This document shows, in pieces, positions 16,797-23,443 of a DNA stretch of 51,380 nucleotides. The stretch's first letter is position 1. The number at the start of each line of letters is the position of its first letter. Made by a program: the position numbers and the translations under genes. The DNA lies in the NCBI GenBank assembly GCA_902489275.1, contig CABTZK010000014.1, positions 1-51,380 of the forward strand, written 5' to 3'. Source of the stretch: an uncultured Porphyromonadaceae bacterium (GTDB lineage Bacteria; Bacteroidota; Bacteroidia; Bacteroidales; Muribaculaceae). The notes beneath the pieces are model-generated. The model worked only from the letters and a program-made list of their open reading frames with translations. It did not search any database and was not told where the DNA came from.

Positions 16797-17303
16797 ATGA
16801 AAAGAATATCGACCCTGCTATGCCTGCTCGCGCTCATGACCATCACCATGGGCGCGCAAGGACTGAGAAGAGTGTACGACGAGACGGCCAATCCCATGGA
16901 GCAAATCGACCAGGCCCTGGCTCAAGCGCGACAGGAAAACAAGTATGTGATTTGCCAGGTGGGCGGGAACTGGTGTCCATGGTGTCTGCGTTTCGCCGAC
17001 TTTATCACGCGCGACACTACCATTAGCGAGGTGGTGCATAACAACTTCGTCTATATTCACGTCAACTATGACCCGCGCCAGTCAACAGGCCTTGGCGAGA
17101 CATCCCCCACCATGCTGATGATGCAGCGGCTTGGCAACCCTGCGCGCTTTGGCTTCCCGGTATTTGTCGTCCTCAACGAGCAAGGGAAAGTCATTCACAC
17201 GCAAGACTCCAGTTTCCTGGAGGAGGGCAAGGGCTACAGCCAGGAGAAAACACTCCGCTTCTTCAACGCCTGGACCCCCAAGGCCGTGAAAGGCACGAAA
17301 TAA
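16797..17303 (+). CDS. Exported thioredoxin-fold protein with CPWC motif
   Basis: A 168-residue protein with a signal peptide (1-20) and a thioredoxin-like domain whose redox pair is Cys60-Pro-Trp-Cys63 (GGNWCPWCLRF). The following segment (NNFVYIHVNYDP, then FPVFVVLNEQGKVIHTQDSS) fits the thioredoxin_7/DUF255-like group. It probably acts in the periplasm as a thiol-disulfide reductase; the partner is unknown. I chose ATG 16797 over the in-frame 16767 because the latter overlaps the promoter. Confidence 0.85.
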   Translation: MKRISTLLCLLALMTITMGAQGLRRVYDETANPMEQIDQALAQARQENKYVICQVGGNWCPWCLRFADFITRDTTISEVVHNNFVYIHVNYDPRQSTGLGETSPTMLMMQRLGNPARFGFPVFVVLNEQGKVIHTQDSSFLEEGKGYSQEKTLRFFNAWTPKAVKGTK

Positions 17304-17323
17304 CGCCCCACACCAGGCGGAAC

Positions 17324-17613
17324 GACTGACCCATGCGAGAATCGCTCCTCACTTTTCTGGTCACCTGCTTTCAGGCTCAACTTCTTCAAGACTTGCTCAC
17401 GCATCTCTTTTAATGCCCATAGCCCCGGCTGGATCCTGAAGAATTCTTTGCTGTATTGAACGATACGCCTCACAGAAGCTTCGGGTGTCTTTGTTTTCCA
17501 AGCGGAGAAATCTATGACTTCATTTATCTACGCAAAGTTGCATACCCTCCCTCTTCTCTCATTTTCTCGATGACTTGAAACTCCTGCGTCATGGTCTTCA
17601 TCTTTGATGGCAT
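17324..17613 (-). pseudogene. Frameshifted, truncated winged-helix (HARE-HTH-like) gene relic
   Basis: From ATG 17613 the minus strand reads through MTQEFQVIEKMREEGGYATL and meets a stop at 17524-17526. Adding one base near 17526 restores a continuous reading: LNEVIDFSAWKTKTPEASV, then RRIVQYSKEFFRIQPGLWAL, then MREQVLKKLSLKAGDQKSEE. The pattern GGYATL, then KTPEASVRRIVQ, then FFRIQPGLWAL resembles the HARE-type winged helix found at the N-terminus of larger Bacteroidales proteins. Similarity seems to end near 17324, and the frame then runs into the 3' end of the thioredoxin-like gene. So the gene has lost one base and its C-terminal part. Family assignment is from memory of the motif; the frameshift is seen directly. 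Confidence 0.6.
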
Positions 17614-17781
17614 TTAACTTCTCAATATTCACCTTGCTGCTGCTTTTTCTAAATAAAAAACAAAAAAACAAGCGTGACAAAAACACAAACAATATCTGAA
17701 AAACACATCTCCTTTTCAAGGTTTATTTCCACCTCGTCACTTTGTAGACTATCGAAAGGGAAGATGCGGGCGGTGCTTTTT
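17614..17781. other. AT-rich intergenic DNA
   Basis: Low-complexity A/T-rich sequence upstream of the winged-helix relic and of the sigma-factor promoter. No gene or RNA is recognisable. Confidence 0.4.
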
Positions 17782-17815
17782 TTTGATTTTTTTTGTTACA
17801 AAAGCCGTAACTTTG
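17782..17815 (+). promoter_or_regulatory. Promoter of the sigma-factor operon
   Basis: TAACTTTG at 17808-17815 with TTTG at 17782-17785 (22-nt spacer, inside a T-rich tract). The predicted leader is about 70 nt. It resembles the housekeeping consensus; I see no distinct autoregulated ECF-type promoter. Confidence 0.5.
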
Positions 17816-17893
17816 CGTTTACTTGACGGGGATGGATGAATCAACGCGGGGAAATCGCAAGCCCTGTGTGAGATGCCACCCCAACGAAAAATC

Positions 17894-18400
17894 ATGAGTA
17901 ACGACGCATTGACATCCACATTCGTCCTGATGAGAGAGCGGCTCATGGGGCTGGCCGAGCGGATTACCGGCAACCCTGACGACGCTGCCGATGCCGTGCA
18001 AGAGGCTTTCTGCCGGCTGTGGGCGCACCGCGCCGCCATTGCCACCCAGCAGGCCGCTCAAGGCATGAGCGTGGTGACGGTGCGCAATGCCAGCATCGAC
18101 ACGGTGAGGCGGCGGGCGGCCAGGCCGACCGTCGAGCTTGACGAGCAGCGCGACACCCTTGCCGACGACAGCCCTCCGCCCGACCGCCAGCAGGCCTTCA
18201 ACCAGGTGCAGGCCATCATCGACTTGGAGCTCACCGAGACGCAGCGCACGATTGTGAGGCTACGCGAATATGAGGGACGAAGTTTTGAAGAGATTGCCCA
18301 GCGCCTCGAGATGCAGCCAGCCACCGTGAGAATGCAGCTGAGCCGTGCCCGAAAACAAATACGTGAAACTTATTATCATCGCAACAATGAAACAGGATAA
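17894..18400 (+). CDS. ECF-type RNA polymerase sigma factor
   Basis: A 168-residue sigma-70 family protein with region 2 (about 12-75; GNPDDAADAVQEAFCRLW is the typical 2.2-2.3 helix) and region 4 (about 112-160; LTETQRTIVRLREYEGRSFE and MQPATVRMQLSRARK, the HTH recognition helix). Size and two-domain structure are those of extracytoplasmic-function sigma factors. I chose ATG 17894 (MSNDALTSTF) because the longer frame adds only seven residues without similarity. It overlaps the next gene by 14 nt. Confidence 0.88.
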   Translation: MSNDALTSTFVLMRERLMGLAERITGNPDDAADAVQEAFCRLWAHRAAIATQQAAQGMSVVTVRNASIDTVRRRAARPTVELDEQRDTLADDSPPPDRQQAFNQVQAIIDLELTETQRTIVRLREYEGRSFEEIAQRLEMQPATVRMQLSRARKQIRETYYHRNNETG

Positions 18401-18842
18401 ACTCAATATCAATCAGTTAGAGGCCATGATTGACCGCTACTTCGAGTGTGACCTCACCGAGGCCGAAGAACGGCAATTGCTACATGAGCTGGCTGTCACC
18501 AGCCACCGCAGCGTCGCCATCGACGAGGCGCGTTTCACCATGGGGTTCCTCGGCGTGGGCATGGAGCGCCACCTGAAGCGCAAGCGCAGCGCCACCCTCG
18601 AGCGCACATGGCATGTGGCAGCGGCGGCCATGGTGGCGCTGGTGGCCGGCAGCGGCATCTACTTGCTCAATGCCCGCCCAAGCGGCGAGTGCCACGCCTA
18701 CGTCAATGGCAAGCTCATCGATCACGACGAGCAAGTGATGAGCATGATTAAAAACGACATGAGCAGCCTGGGCGAGGCTTCGACCAGCATCGACAACAAC
18801 ATGCTTGAGCAGCTCTCCATCATGGGCGAGGCACACGATTAG
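18387..18842 (+). CDS. Single-TM protein, putative anti-sigma factor
   Basis: A 151-residue protein. Residues 1-75 are soluble, with a helical, acidic start (INQLEAMIDRYFECDLTEAE), one TM lies at about 78-97, and residues 98-151 would be periplasmic. It overlaps the sigma-factor gene by 14 nt. Topology and position match an anti-sigma factor that holds the sigma factor at the membrane, but I see no zinc-binding HxxxCxxC motif. The call is by context. Confidence 0.6.
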   Translation: MKQDKLNINQLEAMIDRYFECDLTEAEERQLLHELAVTSHRSVAIDEARFTMGFLGVGMERHLKRKRSATLERTWHVAAAAMVALVAGSGIYLLNARPSGECHAYVNGKLIDHDEQVMSMIKNDMSSLGEASTSIDNNMLEQLSIMGEAHD

Positions 18843-18897
18843 CCGCAAACAGATTTTTTTCATTCACAGCGCATCAAACAAAAAACACATTTTAGAT

Positions 18898-19344
18898 ATG
18901 AAACGTCAATTTATCATCTTCATTTGGGCAGTCATTGCAGCGGTGAGCATGCAAGCGCAAAACGGGCTCGCTATCAACAGCCTCTTTGACGGCCGCTACA
19001 AGCACTCGCCCCATGCCACCGAAATTGTGGTCAAAGGCATGAAAGCAGCCCGCCTTGGGCTCGACATCTACCACAGCCTCTCGGTGACCGACATGAGTCA
19101 AGTTCTTGCCATCGAGCGGCTTGTGGTCAAAGATGGGGCGACGGCGACCAAGAAGGAAGTGGAGTACCGAGGCGGCCGCCTCTACTACGGCTACTATGCG
19201 CTCGCGCGCCGCCATGGCAGCAACCGGTTCCTCTTTTACCTGAACCAAAGCCTGGCTCGCAAGTCGCCCATCAACAAAGTCACCCTCATCTACATGGAGG
19301 GCGATGTGAGCAGCAGCTATATCAAGAAATTAATTCGCCAATAA
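18898..19344 (+). CDS. Small secreted protein, DUF6108-like
   Basis: A 148-residue protein with a signal peptide (1-18, ending SMQAQ). The mature part (GLAINSLFDGRYKHSPHATE at the start, NRFLFYLNQ and KVTLIYMEGDVSSSYIKKLI near the end) resembles the uncharacterised Bacteroidales family I know as DUF6108. It lies in the sigma-factor unit between the TM protein and the beta-barrel. I chose ATG 18898 because the longer frame begins inside the preceding gene. Function unknown. Confidence 0.6.
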   Translation: MKRQFIIFIWAVIAAVSMQAQNGLAINSLFDGRYKHSPHATEIVVKGMKAARLGLDIYHSLSVTDMSQVLAIERLVVKDGATATKKEVEYRGGRLYYGYYALARRHGSNRFLFYLNQSLARKSPINKVTLIYMEGDVSSSYIKKLIRQ

Positions 19345-19360
19345 ATTTTTAACCACTGAT

Positions 19361-20275
19361 ATGAAAACAACCAAACTAACCATCGCAATGGCACTGATTG
19401 CCACCATGGCACAAGGCGCCCGTCTCGCCGATCGGGACACCGTGAAAGTGATCAACAACCCGCAGCAAGTCGTCATCACCGAAGACTCCACAGGCTCACA
19501 CATCACCATACTGGGACAAAACGGGAAAAAGGGCTATGCCTACGACTACAGCTATAACGTGCCGAACTCAGGCGACAAGCGGGTGGAAACCAGCCAAAAA
19601 ACCAGAGACTGGAACTTGAGGCTCCCTTTCCAGAAAAGCGACACGACCTGGGCCCGCAACGGCAAGGGACACTGGAGCACCATCCTCAACGGATTGTATT
19701 TCGGTTTTGGCTGGGCCAACACCCGCATGCCCGAACGCTATCCTCTCTTTAAAGACAATGTTGGGCACGAGTATGAGGCCGGTATTCTCAACCTGCTTGG
19801 CATCGAGTACGACACTGGGCACGGTCAGAAAATCTCGCTGGGCATCGGTCTTGACTGGCACTACTACCGCATGCACTACAAGACAATGACGTTTTTCAAG
19901 GACAGCCAGGGCATGATCCAGGTGGGCGAAATGCCCGATAGCGTTGGCAAGCGCAGCAGCATGCTCAAAATTTTCTCGCTGCAATTCCCGCTGATGTTCC
20001 ACCAGCGCGTTGCCGAAGATTTCTCGGTCTTTGCCGGCGGCATCATGAACTGGAACGCGAACGGATGGCTAAAGCAACACTACAAGAGGGGCGACAGGGA
20101 GTTTGACCTCACCACGCACAACATCGGGCAGCGCCCCATCACTTTCGACCTCATGGGTGGCCTCTCCTACAACGACATCGGCCTCTACGTGCGCTACCGC
20201 CCGCAGAACGTGCTCAAGGCAGGCCGTGGCCCTGAGTTCAACACCTTGAGCATGGGCATCATTTTTCCGTTCTAA
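19361..20275 (+). CDS. Outer-membrane beta-barrel protein
   Basis: A 304-residue exported protein (signal peptide about 1-19). An N-terminal region of about 90 residues precedes alternating hydrophobic/polar strands (HWSTILNGLYFGFGWANTRM, QKISLGIGLDWHYYRM, FDLMGGLSYNDIGLYVRYRP). It ends in an aromatic residue (GIIFPF), as outer-membrane barrels do for recognition by the BAM machinery. The ligand is not evident. It is the last gene of the sigma-factor unit and is 16 nt from the DUF6108-like gene. Confidence 0.75.
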   Translation: MKTTKLTIAMALIATMAQGARLADRDTVKVINNPQQVVITEDSTGSHITILGQNGKKGYAYDYSYNVPNSGDKRVETSQKTRDWNLRLPFQKSDTTWARNGKGHWSTILNGLYFGFGWANTRMPERYPLFKDNVGHEYEAGILNLLGIEYDTGHGQKISLGIGLDWHYYRMHYKTMTFFKDSQGMIQVGEMPDSVGKRSSMLKIFSLQFPLMFHQRVAEDFSVFAGGIMNWNANGWLKQHYKRGDREFDLTTHNIGQRPITFDLMGGLSYNDIGLYVRYRPQNVLKAGRGPEFNTLSMGIIFPF

Positions 20276-20308
20276 CCATCGTCCAGGCTGGACGACAGCC
20301 TGAAAAGC

Positions 20309-20345
20309 AATCGGCAACTCACTGAAAAAGAGCGAGTTGCCGATT
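20309..20345. terminator. Bidirectional terminator between the beta-barrel gene and rarA
   Basis: A 12-bp perfect stem (20309-20320 AATCGGCAACTC with 20334-20345 GAGTTGCCGATT) and a 13-base loop lie between two converging genes. T-rich sequence follows on the plus side. Confidence 0.65.
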
Positions 20346-20382
20346 GATTTTAATCCTATCGCAGCATTGATGCCCGCTGCCG

Positions 20383-21663
20383 CTATTGTTTTTTCTCCCA
20401 GCGCTGTTGCTGCCGATCGGCCATCTTCGCCTCGGCAGGATTGCGTTGTGGAATCCACAGTTGGGGGTGATGCAGTTCCTCGGGCATATAGTCCTGATGA
20501 ACGAAATTGCCGGGATAGTCATGGGCATACTTGTAGCCCGTGCCATACCCCAATTGCTCCATCAATGGGGTGGGCGCGTTGCGCAAATGCAACGGAACGG
20601 GGCAGTTGCCCGTTTGCCGCACCAATTGTTGCGCCTTGCCGATGGCCATGTAGGCGCTGTTGCTCTTGGGCGACGCGGCAAGATAAATGGCGCACTCGCT
20701 CAGCGGGATGCGCCCCTCGGGCCAGCCAATTTTCTGCACAATGTCAAATGTGGCATTGGCCAGCAACAACGCGTTAGGGTTGGCAAGGCCAATATCCTCG
20801 GCCGCCAAGATGCACAGGCGGCGGGCGATGAACTTGGGATCCTCCCCGCCCTCGATGAGGCGGGCCAGCCAATAGACCGCGGCATCGGGGTCGCTACCCC
20901 TGACGCTCTTGATCAAGGCCGAAATGATGTCGTAGTGCATCTCTCCACCCTTGTCGAAAGCCAGCGGATTTTGCTGCAAGCGGCTCGTCACCATCTCGTC
21001 GTTGATCACAAATGGCTCGGTGGCATTAAGCGACTGGCCAATCAAGTCTAAGATATTGAGTAGTTTGCGGGCATCACCGCCACTAAACCGGAGCAGCGCT
21101 CCAGTTTCCTCAATCCTCACCTCGCGGTGCTCAAACATGGGGTCGGTAGCCACCGCGCGGTCGAGCAATTGCAGCAAGTCGTCTTTGCCCAGCGGATTGA
21201 GCACATAGACTTGCACGCGCGAGAGCAAGGGGCGAATGACCTCAAACGAGGGATTCTCGGTGGTGGCGCCAATGAGGGTGACCGTGCCATTCTCAACCGC
21301 CCCCAGCAGCGAGTCCTGCTGCGACTTGTTGAACCGGTGAATCTCGTCGATGAACAAGACCGGCCGGCCTTTGGCAAAGACACTCACGGCATCTTTGCGG
21401 CAGCGGTCGAGCACCTCGCGCACCTCCTTGACACCGCTGGCCACGGCCGAAAGGGTGTAGAACGGGACTTTGATTTGCTCGGCGACAATGCGAGCCAGCG
21501 TGGTTTTCCCTACTCCTGGGGGGCCCCACAGGATGAACGAGGAGATGTTGCCGCTCTCCATCATGCGGCGAATCACAGCGCCAGGCCCGACGAGGTGTGT
21601 TTGGCCGATATAGTCATTGAGCGTCTTGGGGCGCAAGCGCTCGGCAAGTGGCTGATTACTCAT
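20383..21663 (-). CDS. rarA: RarA/MgsA replication-associated AAA+ ATPase
   Basis: A 426-residue homologue of RarA (MgsA, WRNIP1), which acts at stalled replication forks. Walker A is GPPGVGKTT, Walker B is LFIDEIHRFN, sensor 1 is GATTENPSFE, and the C-terminal tetramerisation domain includes MLEGGEDP-like LIEGGEDPKFIARRL. I chose ATG 21663 (MSNQPLAERLRPKTLNDYIG). The frame extends 20 codons upstream, but those residues are not family-like. It lies downstream of the dockerin protein gene. Confidence 0.93.
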   Translation of the reverse strand: MSNQPLAERLRPKTLNDYIGQTHLVGPGAVIRRMMESGNISSFILWGPPGVGKTTLARIVAEQIKVPFYTLSAVASGVKEVREVLDRCRKDAVSVFAKGRPVLFIDEIHRFNKSQQDSLLGAVENGTVTLIGATTENPSFEVIRPLLSRVQVYVLNPLGKDDLLQLLDRAVATDPMFEHREVRIEETGALLRFSGGDARKLLNILDLIGQSLNATEPFVINDEMVTSRLQQNPLAFDKGGEMHYDIISALIKSVRGSDPDAAVYWLARLIEGGEDPKFIARRLCILAAEDIGLANPNALLLANATFDIVQKIGWPEGRIPLSECAIYLAASPKSNSAYMAIGKAQQLVRQTGNCPVPLHLRNAPTPLMEQLGYGTGYKYAHDYPGNFVHQDYMPEELHHPQLWIPQRNPAEAKMADRQQQRWEKKQ

Positions 21664-21741
21664 TGCAATGGATCTTTTTCGAGTTGGCACATCAAAGCTC
21701 GCGCTTTCTCCCCAAGCTGACAAGGAGCAAGCGACTCATAC

Positions 21742-22458
21742 TCATTTCCCTTGTGGATTATTGCCAACGAGAATGAGATTGATAAGCGCTGTCACATCGG
21801 CCACATCGACAATGCCATTCCCGTTCACGTCAGCCACCGAGGCTTTCGTTTCGGCCACTCCCAGAATCATGTTGATGAGTGCCGTCACATCGGCCACGTC
21901 TACCCTGCCGTTGCCATTCACGTCGCCTGGCAGCACCCCGTCGTTATCGCTGCCTGAAATCCTTGCCGTGCGCACCGCCCCGCAACAGTCAGCGTTAGCA
22001 AAAGGCGCGCGCAGGCGCACCTTGACATCCTCCACCGCGCCGGGCACTTTTAAATACACGGTGACATTGTGCTCCAAGGCGGCTTCGCGAAGCTGGTAGG
22101 TTTTGGTTTTCAGGACGTTTCCATTCAAGTCCATGAGCTCGATGGTGGGTGACCCCTTGGTGAGATTATACTTGTCGTGGTCGTTATAGTTATCGGAGAC
22201 CCACAAGAAATCGACACACACATACTTTGCTCCCGCAGTCTCGAAAGCCGGAGAAATGAGGGTGTACTCGTTTCCGTTAGAGGCCGTGAAGAGCGTGATT
22301 CTGTTGGTGCTGATATTATAGGTGTTCAATTCAAAATTGGGACGGGTATAAATCCAGCCCTCAAAGTGGTTTTGGTCAAAATTGGCAAACACCGCGCTGG
22401 CCTGCGCCGAGGCAGAAGCGACAAGAGACAGCAGGAAAAGTTTCAAAAATTTCATCAC
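21742..22458 (-). CDS. Secreted dockerin-type protein
   Basis: A 238-residue protein with a signal peptide (1-20). A beta-rich domain (about 22-170; FDQNHFEGWIY, YTLISPAFETAGAKYVCVDF) resembles choice-of-anchor J/jelly-roll domains. The C-terminus (178-230) is a type I dockerin with two Ca-binding EF-like repeats, GDVNGNGRVDVADVTALINM and ADVNGNGIVDVADVTALINL. No catalytic domain is seen. In gut Bacteroidales, dockerins occur without classical cellulosomes, and their partner is unclear. A promoter lies at 22489-22496. Confidence 0.75.
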   Translation of the reverse strand: MMKFLKLFLLSLVASASAQASAVFANFDQNHFEGWIYTRPNFELNTYNISTNRITLFTASNGNEYTLISPAFETAGAKYVCVDFLWVSDNYNDHDKYNLTKGSPTIELMDLNGNVLKTKTYQLREAALEHNVTVYLKVPGAVEDVKVRLRAPFANADCCGAVRTARISGSDNDGVLPGDVNGNGRVDVADVTALINMILGVAETKASVADVNGNGIVDVADVTALINLILVGNNPQGK

Positions 22459-22488
22459 TCAAAAGATTTTAGCTGTTCATACTGCCTA

Positions 22489-22496
22489 CAAAATTA
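22489..22496 (-). promoter_or_regulatory. -7 element of the dockerin-protein gene
   Basis: Minus-strand TAATTTTG, leaving a leader of about 25 nt. The -33 box is weak. Confidence 0.45.
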
Positions 22497-22710
22497 ACAA
22501 TAAATCATGAGAAACCTATCGAAAACCACAATAAAACGAAAAAAGAGCAATCCAGGCGGGCTCAAAGCAAGCGTAAAATGATTTCCGAACAGTTCCTACG
22601 TCAGCAAAATATACACTGGAAAAAAACGGCTGAAAAATCCTAAAAAGGCGGTGAGGGAAGCGGATTTCGCCGGTGAGCTATTGCGGCTCCCGGTTGAAAG
22701 TTCTGAAAGA
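22497..22710. other. Intergenic region between the dockerin-protein gene and ispD
   Basis: Divergent gap. Apart from the two promoters flanking it I see no gene, RNA fold or repeat in it. Confidence 0.4.
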
Positions 22711-22711
22711 G

Positions 22712-22742
22712 TTGGCTGTATTCACGCAATTTTGTAATTTTG
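22712..22742 (+). promoter_or_regulatory. Promoter of ispD-recG
   Basis: TTG at 22712-22714 and TAATTTTG at 22735-22742, spacer 20 nt. The transcript start near 22749 favours ATG 22766 rather than 22754 or 22673 as the ispD start. Confidence 0.6.
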
Positions 22743-22765
22743 TTGCAGTGAAAATGCAGAAACTC

Positions 22766-23443
22766 ATGAAACGATACGCCATCATCGTGGCGGGCGGAAG
22801 CGGGTCCCGCTTTGGAGGCCCAGTGCCCAAGCAATTCCAGGAACTGGCAGGACGACCAGTGCTGATGCACACGATCGACAAGTTTGCCCTTCACCCCTCG
22901 CAGCCGTCAACGGTCGTGGTCGTCCTGCCCGAGCGCTTGAGGGAATACTGGCAAGGGCTTTGCCAGCAATACCGGTATGCCACGGCTCACCGTGTGGTGG
23001 CGGGTGGCGACAGCCGCTTTGAGAGCGTGAAAAATGCCCTTGAGCGCATGTCGTTTTCCACAGGCGACCTTGTGGCCGTGCACGACGGCGTGCGCCCCAT
23101 GGCGAGCCACGCCCTCATCGGCCGCGTTTTCGAGCAAGCGGCGCTGGCAGGCGCTGCCATTCCCGTTGTGCCTGTGACCGACTCGGTGCGCCACGTTGCC
23201 GATGACGGCCGCTCCATGCCGCTGCTGCGCGACACGCTGCGTGCCGTGCAAACCCCGCAAGCGTTCGATGCCATTCGGCTCCAGCGCGGCTACGACGTGC
23301 CCTACGACAGCGGCTACACCGACGATGCCTCGGTGTGGGAGCACAGCGGCGGAAAAGTGACTCTCGTCGAGGGCGAGACGACCAATATCAAAATCACTCA
23401 TCCCCTCGACATGCTGGTTGCCGAGTATCTCTTGAAGCGATGA
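22766..23443 (+). CDS. ispD: 2-C-methyl-D-erythritol 4-phosphate cytidylyltransferase
   Basis: Third step of the MEP isoprenoid pathway (CTP + MEP to CDP-ME). The nucleotide-binding loop AGGSGSRFGGPVPKQF is at the N-terminus, VVAGGDSRFESVKNAL and VAVHDGVRP follow, and TDDASVWE and GETTNIKITHPLDM close the domain. All are IspD signatures. The 225 residues are normal length. The stop overlaps the recG start (ATGA at 23440). Dxr of the same pathway is encoded at 35219-36388. Confidence 0.95.
   Translation: MKRYAIIVAGGSGSRFGGPVPKQFQELAGRPVLMHTIDKFALHPSQPSTVVVVLPERLREYWQGLCQQYRYATAHRVVAGGDSRFESVKNALERMSFSTGDLVAVHDGVRPMASHALIGRVFEQAALAGAAIPVVPVTDSVRHVADDGRSMPLLRDTLRAVQTPQAFDAIRLQRGYDVPYDSGYTDDASVWEHSGGKVTLVEGETTNIKITHPLDMLVAEYLLKR

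Noticed and set aside
17528..17719. 63-codon minus-strand frame
   Set aside because: Out of frame with the winged-helix relic and rich in Phe/Leu from A/T runs; only the other frame shows a domain.
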